Source: Panopea generosa
Lineage: Eukaryota > Mollusca > Bivalvia > Adapedonta > Hiatellidae
Direction: 5' to 3'
Length of the DNA stretch: 64,000 nucleotides
Assembly (NCBI GenBank): GCA_029582155.1
Contig: CM055895.1
Location: forward strand, 54,254,464-54,318,463
In this document: in pieces, positions 44,108 through 56,745 of the stretch
Numbering within the stretch: position 1 is the first letter of the stretch
Layout of the letters: each line of letters opens with the position of its first letter
Translations under genes and position numbers: made by a program
Notes under the pieces: generated by a model
Databases searched by the model: none
What the model was told of the DNA's origin: nothing
What the model saw: the letters and a program-made list of their open reading frames with translations, nothing else

Positions 44108-47100
44108 ATCGTATAAGCGCAGCTTACTGACATTCTTAAGACATCGGAAGAGCAAAGATATAAAGGATACTCCAAAACAGTAATTGAACACCGAGCGCGA
44201 AGCGAGATTAGGCGATCCGGAATTAATTAATACCACGGAGTCATTATGTATACATTTCAATATTATACAAAAGTATAAGCTGCGCTACAGGTTCCATGTT
44301 TCATATACTGGCATTGTTGTATCGGGTGCAATACAGAACAGCGATTGGCCGAAAGCCTTAATTGTGGTTCCGTTTTAATTTGAAGAACTAGAAATAAATT
44401 ATCCCCCGAAGACCGAACTAACTTGATATCAAAGGAAAACCTTCATCAGCCAGTAAACTATATTGTTTTCAATTGAAACTTAATGTTTGAAGTACCACGT
44501 TCGGAATATTTTCAGATGCAATATCAAACAAGACTTCCAGACAATCATTGTCATTTTCTTTGTGTTTTATGTTTTATCATTTATTTACAATAGTAATAAG
44601 TCATTTAATTTCAATATAATATACCTCTACGTTCTGATATAATTTGGATTTTATGGAACAAATTATGTTTTGTTTTCCCAGGGACGAGTGTTTTGGCAAT
44701 CGGCTTTTAATTGCCGGCCAATTTGATAAATACCATGGTGAAATAAATAGTATTTCATATCTTTCAGTTCATGTTATTTATACACATATAATTTGTCACA
44801 ACTCTGATCATAGTGTGAACTATAAAACAATCTAAAAAAAAACGCTTATTTATTAGAAATACTAAATTCGGATAAAACTACACCACAAAAAATATTTAAT
44901 TATTTTTGTTATAGTAGCAAATAAACTGCACAGTATAATACATACTGACACAAATGTTGATATTTGAATTCATTAAATACCATTTGTACTGATATCATAT
45001 AACTTTACCACATCTGTGAATATAATACGTGTGAATATTATACAGAGACTCACAATGCTTAAGCATGTATCTAATTATCGGTTCTCCGCATGAACTCCGG
45101 TAAATTAACAACGATAGCCTTTGTGTAAATGAAATTATATAGCTGTTGTTTTTTTTTTAATTTTTATTTTGCGCAACATGATCTCAATTGTATTTGTTTG
45201 GGTTTATATTAAAACACCTTTGTCGTTAACATGATTAATTGGTGTATCTTTTAAGTTTTCAGAATATCTTTTTAATTATTTTGCTTCATTAAAACACTAT
45301 TTTTAAAGAAATTATTTAAGTCACAAATCTGTCAGCAAACTAAGCATAACCAATTGTTGAATACGTTACAAAACTGATTCCGTTTACCAAATATCTACTA
45401 TATTACATATTGCAAGCATCACAGCAACGACAAACACTTTGAGTTACAGTATATGTGAAACGCTCAACCTTTACATTTATAATACTCGTGTTTCAGAACA
45501 AGCATATTTGAAATGTTATGAAACAGGTTTGAGTTTCCTCAGTTGGTTATATATTGTCATAGTTTTGCTATGTAACGTATTGGGATAAGGTCTGAGACAA
45601 ACATTGCTACATGTTACTCAGATTCCTTGGTGACTTACCGGCAATGAAAAGTACTTATCAGTTTCATATACGTATAGAACGACATATTCAGAATGATATT
45701 AGCTCTAAGTTTAAAATACCTAAGATGTTTCCAGTAATAATCTACATAGGCATGTTTCACTGTTTCAATTTTACCTGGGCAAGTTTACCAAGGGTTAGTT
45801 GTCGTGTTTAAAAGCATCCTAGGATAGATATTCTATAAATAATAACAAAGGACATCCATGAAATTCTACCGCTTAAAAAATAGTTCAGAAGTTGAGTTCC
45901 AAATCGCCAATTCTAATACTAATTCAGTTCTGAGTAAATAATGAAGATAACTTTAATCGTCCCTGTAAGTAATACTGAGCCCTCGGTTGAGCTATTTCTA
46001 TCTCACACGGATACGAATGATGGATTCTTATATTCTACTTGGTCGTTGTTTGCCCATGATTCAGTTCTTAAGTACCTTATCTATTTTTAATAGGGATTAA
46101 TGCTTATTAACACACGTTCAGTTTTATTGGTGAAGGAAAACATCAGAATGAATCTGAATAGAGCCACCATAGTTCCGCAGGCAATTGTCAAGCTTCCTTG
46201 CATAACGTATTTAGGTACAAACTGATTATCGATAACCTCAGCGGTGAACGGTAAATGGACAGACGACAGCACATTATTATGACATTATATCATTTATAGA
46301 CTGGGGCTCTACAAAAGTATATAGTATACCTTTATTAAAAACACCACAACTTAACCACATATACAAAGCATTGGTCACACAATTATGGCAATATATTGAG
46401 TTTCAAAAATAAGCATAGAAATATTATGTATAAATTAGGTTAAACAAAATATTACGTTTATTACATCGTTGGACTAGATGTATTTGAATAAATATCGTCC
46501 TACATTAGTGTATTGTTTGTCAATGAATCGATCTTAATAAAATGCTCAGTTTGATTTTATGGTATCGTTTGTCTAGGACAATCGCTTATTTCATTCTGGA
46601 CAAGCAATTAATTTTAAGCAACAATCTTTTCTCCCAGCATGTTTATGACGTTGTCTTTCTCATTATATCAACCTTAAATTGATGATCTGACTTTATGATA
46701 AACTTTTTTTAAATTTTAACCAACTGTATTATTAACTAAATTTAATTGAGGAATTTGCATTTTATTTCGTTTACATTTTATTAAAAAAGTAATGTCATTG
46801 AAACATCACGAGATGAAACAAAATATCCTAAGAGAAAATGAGGATATCTAACCTTATCATTTTGTTTTTATTTGATATCTCCGGGGTAATTTCATGACAT
46901 TTATATATTTTTATAAAGTTAGACATGCATGTTACATTTCGACTGAAACAATATGATATTCAATATATCTCAATCGTTATTTAAGTATATTTTAATATTA
47001 TTGCTAAAGATCCAACGAAATACTTTGAATTATATGTAACAAGTTACTCACAAGAGCAGAAATATTAGATGGTTAAAATAACGTACAATTTCATTTTATT

Positions 47101-47765
47101 TATTTATGAAAAATGGCTTTTATTGCATTTTATTTTTAACTGAACGGAAAGTCTAGCTTTTCTCCAATATATATTTGTACAAGCTGCTTTTATAACCGAT
47201 CAGTGATATTACAGTAGTGATTAAAACATTTCTCCATTGTCATAATTATTTTTCCATCATCCAGAGTGCCAAATGTAAATAAATTAACGAGACGAAAAAC
47301 ATATTTCGGACGCAGGACCAAGCAATGCTGAACATTGAATTCTGATTGCCCATCAAATAACACTATGCGTCATAATTTACGGTGTAATCTCCATTAATTG
47401 TATGCAGTGAAAACATTTAACGATCTTTGCGTCCTTATGCTCAAATTATTCAAATGATGCAGGATACGTTGCATTCAATATTAAAGATAGACGAAGAATT
47501 GCACTTTCAAAGATCACATTAAGATATTTGCATCATATGACAATAATCCTACGTAAAAATATTAAGAAAGGTCGTAACATTTTAATAAGTCTGAATGTTA
47601 AGTAAATGTTGTTTCATAAACGAAGTAATTATTGTCAACAGCACAGACCGTTAGCAAATTATTTTGTGTTTTTCACTTTTATTTTTTTATTCATTTATGA
47701 CATTTATACTTTATATTCATATTTTTCCTATCTAGCCAATATATCATAATATGTGTATGTGATTA
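44108..47765. other. AT-rich intergenic DNA, nothing recognised
   Basis: Open frames up to about 66 codons occur but show no domain or codon signal. No repeat family of the window is recognised here. Confidence 0.45.
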
Positions 47766-48045
47766 TTTTAATTAATGAATGTGCTTCTCTTGGAGCTGTT
47801 CATAATATGTGACATTGTATTTCTTTTCGACAAGGCACATATTTTTGATGCTTCAGACTGAATACATTTATATAATATAACATAATAAATCAAATGTCTA
47901 TTTTGCATTTATTGTTCTAATTAATTAATTAATTAATTAATTAATTAATGTGTTTCTCTAAGAGCTACTCATATTATGTGACATTGTATTTCGTTTTAAC
48001 AAGGCACATAATCTTGATGCTTCAAACTGAATACATTTATATTGC
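47766..48045. repeat. 170-bp tandem duplication separated by (AATT)n
   Basis: 47766-47875 and 47936-48045 are alike: TAATGAATGTGCTTCTCTTG against TAATGTGTTTCTCTAAGAGC, ATATGTGACATTGTATTTC and CAAGGCACAT in both, and GAATACATTTATAT at both ends. An AATT tetranucleotide run of about 8 units lies at 47918-47949. A weaker third trace (TTGCATTTCGTTTCGATAAG) follows at 48083. Confidence 0.75.
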
Positions 48046-50039
48046 TTCACAAACAGCTCGCTTATCACACATGTTTTGTCATCTTGCATTTCGTTTCGAT
48101 AAGATACATCATTCTCTTCGAATTTCTTCTTTCTTTGAAATCACAAGCGAATACGGACTGGTTGTAAACAATATGTAAGAATACTGTATTCAATTTACAT
48201 TTACATGTACGCCAAGGGATATTTTAATATACATATGTGTATCACTTTTTTTTTTCTTTCCATTTGTAATTTTGTTAATATGTGTTTGTATGTGCATGTA
48301 CATTATTTAACCTTGTCTGTATGTTTAAACTCTCTTGTAAACATTTATGGAGGAATAAAAAAATCAACCAATCAATATTAAGTGAAAGACGTTGTAATTT
48401 TCCATTCGTTCATCCATTTACATGGTTTGGGGTATTTAAATCCACGTTGGCGCTGATAACAAATGTGCTATCTATTGATCCAATGTGAACGCCCAAAGGG
48501 TTAAGTGTAAGCTCATAAAAGTATAACCCGATAGGTAACTGGTACTACTCAGTGGCGATTCTGCGACTGACTGTCTCAAGGCGGTGACCTATCAATGCGG
48601 TGACCTTTGTTGTCACTTGTTTTCTGTGACTATCTATTACTATTTTACTTATTATGGCTATTATATATACAATTTGTTTATTATGTTGTGGATGATGTGT
48701 CATTTGGACGCTACCTTTCATGTTGGACACTTTTTCGATCAGCATAAAGCTGTAATGAATCGCTCGCAAATCCATATCCTGGGTAGAACCACTATTGGTG
48801 ACTCTTTAGACGATAGTGGGTCAAACTTGGGATGGAATCGCAATATCTGGCGTGACTGGCCAATGCCAACTAAGCCATTTTTTAAAGAACTGCCCAAAAC
48901 GTGCGAACAGAATTTTTTGTTCATACTTATCAATGAAATGCTTCTTCTTTTTGTCCTTGACAAGTGAAGCAATACAAATTGGTTGTTATACTGAAATTGG
49001 AAAGTAATTCGTGTAATGGTTCCCGGTGTTAATACCACTATTAATCAAATGTGACAATTGCGTCAGTATTTCCAATCTTTTCCTTCCGTTCTTTTGATAA
49101 TTTTATATAATTGTGCCATTATGGCTACAATGGTGCTTGGTGTTGCTGCCTGTGTCTTTAATCTATAATATAGTGCGTCCTTGCGCGTTTAAATAGCATA
49201 GCACTCTTTGTGAAAATAATGCTGTTAAATTTCACTATATCATTTCTAAATGTCGATTAATAAAAGCAAGATGCATTACAAATAAAACAAAACAAAAAGT
49301 TTTCGTTATTGACGTGTTATCTGCGGTAGAATTTAATATTTTGATAGAACATATTATAATGTGAGTATTAAATGAGTAATTTTACTGTGATACTTCACAG
49401 CCACACTGTTTTTTAAAAGTGACGGTTAATTGTTAAGAAACTAGGGGCTCGGTTACTTCCACACATTAAAAGCAACACTTTCCCTTAAACCTGCATCACG
49501 TAACTCAAATTGCATTGTTGCACTTCGTCAGGAGGTAAATGTTGCGCAGAATTGTCAAATAATCTATGGGTTTGTTTCACATTTGCTTTGTACCCGATTT
49601 CCAATTTTAATTTTTTTTTGGCAATAATGTTTCAGCGTATTTACAAGTTACATGTACATATATCACTAAACAAAACGATCAATGGGATTAAGAATGCAAT
49701 AACGTCATGACTTTAACACGAGGTACGACAACGATGTATCAATCATTGTTCAAAGCAGAATGGGGGTAAAGAAATGGGGATGAAGAGAGGTAACCACCGA
49801 TGCCTTTGGTTACATTTCTGAACTGTACCTCTGCATTTAATGCTCGGGATAAAATTATTTAATAAACAGGACTTTTTGAGCTATAAACGGACCAAACCAG
49901 TATCTATCTCTTGGTGTTCAGTCGTTAAATAATGTGCATTCAATTTCAACAATCTAAAGCAGATGTTTTTATTCAGCAGCTAAAGCTTCCCTGCAATGGT
50001 TGTAAGCAGACTACCAATTTGACAGGAATGTTCAGTATA
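48046..50039. other. intergenic DNA, nothing recognised
   Basis: The longest frame (48584-48967, plus) has no recognisable domain and mixed low-complexity hydrophobic content. I do not call it. Confidence 0.4.
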
Positions 50040-50960
50040 TCAGAACTGTATATCGAGTGCATAACTCTCTAAAGGAGAGCTGTATATCGGGTGTACAAAC
50101 TTTCCAAAGGAGAACTGTATATCGAGTGTACTTGCTTTCTAAAGGAGAACTGTATATCGAGTGTAATAACCCTCTTAAGGAGAACTGTATATCGAGTGTA
50201 CTTACTCTCTAAAGGAGAACTGTATATTGAGTGTGCTAACTCTCTAAAGGAGATCTGTATATCGAGTGTACTTACTCTCTAAAGGAGATTGGTATATCGA
50301 GTGTACTAACTCTCTCAAAGAGAACTGTATATCGAGTGTACTTACTCTCTCTAAAGGAGAGCTGTATATCGAGTGTACTAACTCTCTCAATGAGAGCTGT
50401 ATATCGGGTGTATAAACTCTCTCAAGGAGAACTGTATATCGAGTGTACTTACTCTCTAAAGGAGAATGGTATATCGAGTGTACAAACTCTCTCAAAGAGA
50501 ACTGTATATCGAGTGTACTTACTCTCTAAAGGAGAGCTGTATATCGAGTGTACAATTCTCTCAAGGAAAACTTTATATCGAGTGTACTTACTCTCTCAAT
50601 GAGAGCTGTATATCGAGTGTACTAACTCTCGCAAGGAGAGCTGTATATCGAGTGTATTAACTCTCTCAAGGAGAGCTGTATATCGAGTATATTAACTCTC
50701 TAAAGGAGAGCTACATATCGAGTGTACTTACTATCTAAAGGAGAGCTGTATTTCGAGTGTATTAACTCTCTCAAGGAGAGCTGTATATCGAGTATATTAA
50801 CTCTCTAAAGGAGAGCTACATATCGAGTGTACTTACTATCTAAATGAGAATTGTATATCGAGTGTTCTATCTCTCTCAAGGAGAGCTGTATATCGAGTGT
50901 ACTTACTCTCTAAAGGAGAACTGTATATTGAGTGTACTAACTCTCTAAAGGAGAGCTGCT
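50040..50960. repeat. 35-bp minisatellite, about 26 units, with 105-bp higher-order repeat
   Basis: The unit CTGTATATCGAGTGTACTTA then CTCTCTAAAGGAGAA repeats head to tail. Each unit contains the inverted pair CTCTC..GAGAG, so every unit can form a small hairpin. Two types alternate (CTTACTCTCTAAAGGAGAAC and CTAACTCTCTCAAGGAGAGC). A three-unit 105-bp block is duplicated almost exactly in about 50650-50845 (including the rare variants ATATTAACTC and GCTACATATCG). All three frames stay open for long stretches (YRVYLLS, CISSVLTL, LYIECT), which is a composition effect. Confidence 0.95.
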
Positions 50961-51502
50961 GGTCTATCGAAATTGCAATGTCAAACTATGTCGCTTTGTT
51001 TAACACAGCAACAAATGGATTGTTATTCTGAATGCATAAAAACGATGTAATGGCAATGGCATAGAGGAAATTTTACTTTTTACGGCAATGTAATTTTTAT
51101 TCTTGTGCTATATTAAATGTTGGAAATATTACAAAAGTCCACGTATTTTTTAACATCCCTCGTATATATAATATTCAATCCGCATTGCGGTAAGAATTCA
51201 AATAACTGTGCAAAAAGAAGTTTTAAGTATGAAAACTAAATGTGCTAACTATACACATCATGTATGTTCATGAATGGGAATGAAATATACGACACTATTT
51301 ACGTCTCGTCTCCTGGCAAAGGGTAATGTAGTATTCTTTTTTTAACAATACTTAATGGTGCTGCTTGGTTCCAATGAATTGGAAATAAAAACAATACTGA
51401 GTAAACATGTGCTGAAAACGCTTTTCTTGTTGTGTTAAAATAATGTATTTCCCTTCATCAACAATAGCTAGCTATTCATGACGCAATAGCATTATAACAT
51501 GT
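50961..51502. other. intergenic DNA, nothing recognised
   Basis: No supported feature. Confidence 0.4.
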
Positions 51503-51570
51503 CTTCAGGCGCAGTTGGTAAATCTCTGGATTTGTCATTCACATGATCCGGGTTTGAGTCTCTTTGTAAC
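51503..51570 (+). mobile_element. tRNA-like head
   Basis: GGCGCAGTTGGTAAATC is a good A box and GGGTTTGAGTCTC a good B box, about 26 nt apart, with GGATTTGTCATTCACATGAT between them. Acceptor pairing is poor and no SINE body is recognised, so this is probably a decayed tRNA-derived repeat. Confidence 0.5.
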
Positions 51571-52300
51571 CATTATTTTTGTATATCACTGCCAACTTTT
51601 TTTGTCTGTAGTAGTCCATAAACAAGTCTCTCTATCTGCAATGATGAATAGGCTTCTGGAAAAAGTTATGTCTGTTTTATATTTAATATTTTATTCAACT
51701 TTAACCAACAGATCACCGTATTTCATCAATGTGTTTATGTTTTCAATTTTTCGGTGTGTCATAATGAAGTGTGCCAATGGAAAACCAATAAACAAATTGA
51801 ATGAGAACATTTTGGTGTGTCTTTGGACTACCAGCAAGGCTTTATGTCAAAGGATGGCGGAATTAGCCGAGTATGTACGACTGGACACCCAAGTAAATAC
51901 GTTTTTATATTTTTCGGTAAATACAATAATTGCTCATTTTTCACTATAACAAAATGCGCTGATTATTAACTCAGTTCTTCATCTAATATTATAGTTTGCT
52001 GCTTAAAGATGAGGCAATTTGTACTTCTGCATGAACGGGATTACTAGTTTTCCTGAATTAATTAAAAATTTTGCCATTTGCTGTCTTTGATAAAAATGCA
52101 TTCATGCACGACCAATCCATTTCTTTACATGTAATAATCTGAAATGTTGTAATTTGCCTTAAAGCATGTTTACAAGAACAGCAGTCAATTTTAATGTTAC
52201 ATTATCAGGACATATCTAATATTACGTTTTATAATTTAACCTATGCAGGTAAATAGTGACTATAATTTCAGACTAAAAAACATTATAAATATTAGCCTTT
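51571..52300. other. AT-rich intergenic DNA, nothing recognised
   Basis: A 144-codon frame (51515-51949) starts inside the tRNA-like head and shows no domain. Not called as a gene. Confidence 0.4.
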
Positions 52301-52440
52301 GGTTGATTCGAACCATGCCAGTGATTGATTCATACTACGTAATTGGCTAATTTTGGGAATTACTTAGGTTGATTCGAACCATGACAGTGATTGATTTTGA
52401 CCACGTCATTGGCTAATTTTGAGAATTACATTGGTTGATT
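52301..52440. repeat. 66-bp tandem repeat, just over two units
   Basis: GGTTGATTCGAACCATG starts at 52301 and 52367, and a diverged start (GGTTGATTTGGACCATG) lies at 52433, each 66 bp apart. Units share CAGTGATTGATT and ATTGGCTAATTTT. The GATTCGAACC core resembles an inverted B box but no A box accompanies it. Confidence 0.85.
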
Positions 52441-53150
52441 TGGACCATGTCAATTATCATATTGTCAGTAAAACGTGACGAATAACAAATTTTAATCATT
52501 TTTTTCATACTTTATTTTTATCTGGAATATATATTTGCCTATAGTCATATCACATTGTTTGGTAATAATTAGCAAAAAAATTTTGTTGATCTCTTAAACA
52601 GAAGACATAAAATCCATGGACCTAATTGACAATGCAATGACGTTGAATATGTTATATGTTTCATATACTGAACAGCTAACCCACAATCTGACATTTTATG
52701 TATTTAACATTTTATGTATTTTTTTTCAAAATGTATCACAGGAATTTGCTTGAAATTCAAACTTGTATAAAAACAAACACTCTTTGTAAAATCAATACAT
52801 AAGTGTCCGCTTGTGTCATTAACATACTTTGACAACGCTTCTAAATATTTTGACGAAGATATTGAAATTACAAAATTCGCGGGATAGCTGTTCTGTTCAA
52901 TATATATTCGTACTGTGCTTGAGATATATAAAAATGTGCGCTACTTTTACATAATACCAAATACCAAATACCAGGTGATTTCAAATAAACACGGCACCTT
53001 GATTAGTGTCGTGTAGCTTCAAATGTTAATCTGCAGAAATAAAAAATAATATATCAGACATGACAATTATAAGATAATTGTCTTGATTTCCTGCACATCT
53101 TTGTAAATTGTAGTTCCTTTATAGTATGGTTCTTTGTAGATACACCACGC
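52440..53150. repeat. segmental duplication family 3, copy 1
   Basis: Matches 56130-56745: GACGTTGAATATGTTATATG against GACATTGAATATGTTATGTG, AAATTCGCGGGATAGCTGTT against AAATTGGCGGGTTAGCTGTC, CAATATATATTCGTACTGT, CGTGTAGCTTCAAATGTTAA, CAGACATGACAATTATA, and CCTGCACATCTTTGTAAATT in both. The first part (52480-52605) matches again at 53705-53845. A short piece (TGTCAATTATCATATTGTCA) recurs at 52449 and 53168. No gene is seen. Confidence 0.8.
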
Positions 53151-53704
53151 AGTTAATTTCCTTTGTCTGTCAATTATCATATTGTCAGTGAAACGTGATA
53201 AATAGATGTAGTTTATATTTAAGATAAAGGATTTTATGTATGAGTATTTATATTCTAATCTGACTGGTATAGTTAACAAAATTTTATTCGGCGTCATCTC
53301 TAATACAATATTGGTTCCCGGGCGATTTGCGCTCAACCCAAATAATAACAGAACCCGGTAACCAGTCAGTTTCTCAGTTCTGACAGGATACTTAAAAATA
53401 TTTGACGTGGCATTTTTTTCGACTCATCATTTTTAATTTTACCCACCATCACCACCATCATTTTTCTCGGGCTCCTAGTAACTTGTATTCTAGCCTTAGT
53501 TTATATATATATTAGTCGGAGTAGAACATACTGCCTCTTTTGTTGTTTTATGCTCACTATTTTGTATCCGTCGGTTGTGTATGCCCAGATATGTTTTGAT
53601 GTATATATGTATTGGCAATTAATTTCAACATACATCGTGTTTTGTTGTTACATTTTTTTACCATTCCAGCGACTTCGGTCCATCCTAATCACTGTTCATC
53701 ATTT

Positions 53705-53845
53705 ATTAAATCCGAAGTAACATAACAAACTTAAATCATTTTATTTATACTTATTTTTTATCTGAAATAAGTATTTGCATATAGACGCATCCCATTGTTT
53801 AATGATTATCATCAAGAAAACTGTGTCAATCTCATAGACAGTGTA
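53705..53845. repeat. segmental duplication family 3, partial copy 2
   Basis: AACAAACTTAAATCATTTTA, TATCTGAAATAAGTATTTGC, ATATAGACGCATCCCATTGT and CTCATAGACAG match 52485-52605 with modest divergence. The copy stops after about 140 bp. Confidence 0.6.
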
Positions 53846-56129
53846 TTGTCAGTTTGGCGGCATATTTACTTTATGTCTTCAAATCTCCAGCACAGTCATA
53901 TAAAAATATGTATAATCGTAATTTCAGTTGTTGTGAATTTAATTACCTCCCTTTATGAAATTAAATATATATAAATTCACTGTATCTCTATGATACAACG
54001 GGTTTATAAATCTGTCCTTTATATAGCATGTTATTAGTCATGAATTCTTAACTGGACCCTACTCATATAAAGCTATCAGTTCATGTATGTAAATTGTCCG
54101 TCCAGTCCAGATGTGTTGCATGTAAATCATATATAAGTCATGGTCGACAACAAATTTCTTGGTTTGGAGAGGCCTTGATATTATGTCTATGGTTTGCATT
54201 GTAGCTAGGCGCGCTCGCCGTATTCTGGTCTGTTCATTTATGTCTTGGTTATTCACAAATAATTATCTCCATATATATATTTATTCTTCATAAGTTTCTG
54301 TCAAATTGTTATCCGTAAAAAATATTATTATTGTTAAATCTTGTTTGGGGAAGAGTCCAGTTGTATACTAAACACATATAAATGTGATTCTAATCAGCCA
54401 TATATCATATACTGGATATGATCCGAATCAGCCACGGTCGACTTCTAGGTTCGAATAAGTCGACATTCCCTCGTAAAAGGTTTTAGATACGCTGATTTAC
54501 ACTGCGTTTTATCTGCACGTGTATTTAACTATTCAAACAAACGTGTCACAATAGGTTGTTGAGAAATGTAGTTAACTGCTTGTATCTTGCCTTTAGGGTT
54601 CTTTTCTTTCTTACTTTGTGATTGGCCACGCCCATTTATATGAAGGAGTATGTCATCATATATACACTAGAAAATACAACTTTGTATCTATGACAACGAA
54701 TAGTCTCAAAATGTCAACACAGGGCCACGGTTATAAGAGCCGATGAAGCAAAAACATATTTTACTACAAAACAGTTTTGAGACAATTAGAAGTAAATTGC
54801 AAAATAAAATTATAACACATGCAGAAATATGTATTTCATTATTAGTCCTAACATATTCCTCCACCATTCGTTTAAACCTAAATTTATTATTTGTAGGAAT
54901 AAAATGACACCAAGTGTAAGAGAGAGGCGATTAGGAGACTTAAGGATTTAATAACAAAAATTGTATCCAAAGTGTTAAAGTTTAACACATTATGTTCCTT
55001 TAGTAATGTTTATAATATAAGGTAAACGCAAGCTGAAAATCATTCTGTCTGACTGAACGAAACACCCTTGCGTCCAATTCAATACAATTATAGTTTAATC
55101 AAATTTAAATTATTAATAATCATAATGAGTGAAAACTTGAAGCAGCTATTAACGTTGGTTAGTTGAATTGATGCGAGTGTGATGTAGTTGTAATATAATA
55201 TGAAAATAATCCAAGTCAGTGTCGTAAGGACCATGCTGAAATATTTGTAGTAGTTTTGTTATATTTATTGTTGTTTTATATCAGAAGAATACAGTACAAT
55301 AAGCATACTAACATACCGGTTCCATCATTGTTTACCCATCTAACACAAAATAAAATCATATAAAGTAGAAAAATGCCCGCAGCTAAACGTTTTGTATTCA
55401 TACCAACATATATAATAGAATAAAATGCCATATGTAATTGAAAAGGTGTAGACAAACACACTTTTTCTACAAAAGCAGTCTGAAAATCAATACTGTTATC
55501 TGATAACTGAATCCCACAGGATAGATAAATATCTACTAATATCTACAATAATATTTGCAATTCTTATAAAGCTATAGTTATAGTAGTTGACAGCAAAACT
55601 ATACCAATATAAACATCATTATTTGGCTGGTTACAAACCCATTCTTTTAAAGGTATTGTTATTGAAACAAATGTGTAAACATAAACAAGAGCTTGTCCTT
55701 CGTTGTTGATTATTGTATTAAGGTGTGATGTTTTCAATCATGTCTTTTTTATACATTCTTTCCAATATGCTTTGTAATCTGTCTTTGTGTTATTTCAAAT
55801 CACCGAGTAATGAAGACGATCATTTTTTCCACATCACATTTTTTTTTATAAGTAATAGGCACGAGAAAAAAAGATATCAATATATGTCATTAAAGCAAAT
55901 TAAGTAAAAAGTACTAGAGATCGTTAATTTGTAAGGATCTTACACAGATGATAGTTCATAGATTTCAAGCGAAACCACTACCAAATGAGAGGAAATATTC
56001 TATTTAAGGTTTGAGAGAATATATTCTATGGTAAATGATAGATCTTGACAAGTATGACCATAGGGTATCGAATTATATTTACTTAAGATAAGATAAGATT
56101 AAGCGAATACATACTTCCACGATAAGTAG
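53846..56129. other. AT-rich intergenic DNA, nothing recognised
   Basis: A short hairpin, GTCGACTT..AAGTCGAC, lies near 54438-54463. No gene or mobile element recognised. Confidence 0.4.
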
Positions 56130-56745
56130 TTCAAAACATAATAATTATCAATAAACAGCAAGTGTCGTTTTATCAAAAATGAAATCCATTGGCATAATTT
56201 ACTAGGCAGTGACATTGAATATGTTATGTGTGATATACTGAAAGAAACAGCCAACGTACCACCTGATATCAATGTACCTGACATTTTTAGCATTTTCACA
56301 AAATATATCAAAGAAATTTCCTTGAAATTTGAACTGGAATAAAAACGAACACTGCTTTGTTAAACCAATACATAATTATCTGCTTATGTTGTAAACAATG
56401 TTTTACAACGTTACTAAATATATTGTCGAAGAAATTGGAATTACAAAATTGGCGGGTTAGCTGTCCCGTTCAGTATATATTCGTACTGTTCTAGAGATAT
56501 ATTAAAATGTGCGCCACTTTTGCATAATACCAAATCCCAGATAATTTTGCATATATAATTTGGAGAAAACGCCACCGTGATTAGTTACGTGTAGCTTCAA
56601 ATGTTAATCTGTAGAAATATAAAAATATATCAGACATGACAATTATACGATTATTTTAATTCATTTCCTGCACATCTTTGTAAATTATAGTTCCATTATG
56701 GCAAGCTGCTTTGTAAATACTCGAAGTCGATTTTCTTCGTCTGCA
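56130..56745. repeat. segmental duplication family 3, copy 3
   Basis: Collinear with 52600-53150 as described there, with scattered small indels (for example ATACCAAATACCAAATACCA in copy 1 is a single ATACCAAATCCCA here). Confidence 0.8.

Noticed and set aside
48584-48967. 127-codon open frame
   Set aside because: No domain or codon bias; an overlapping minus-strand frame is equally long in part.
50040-50960. CRISPR-like array
   Set aside because: The period is a plain 35-bp tandem unit with no unique spacers, and the genome context is eukaryotic.
51515-51949. 144-codon open frame
   Set aside because: Starts inside a tRNA-like element, has no domain, and reads like translated AT-rich sequence.
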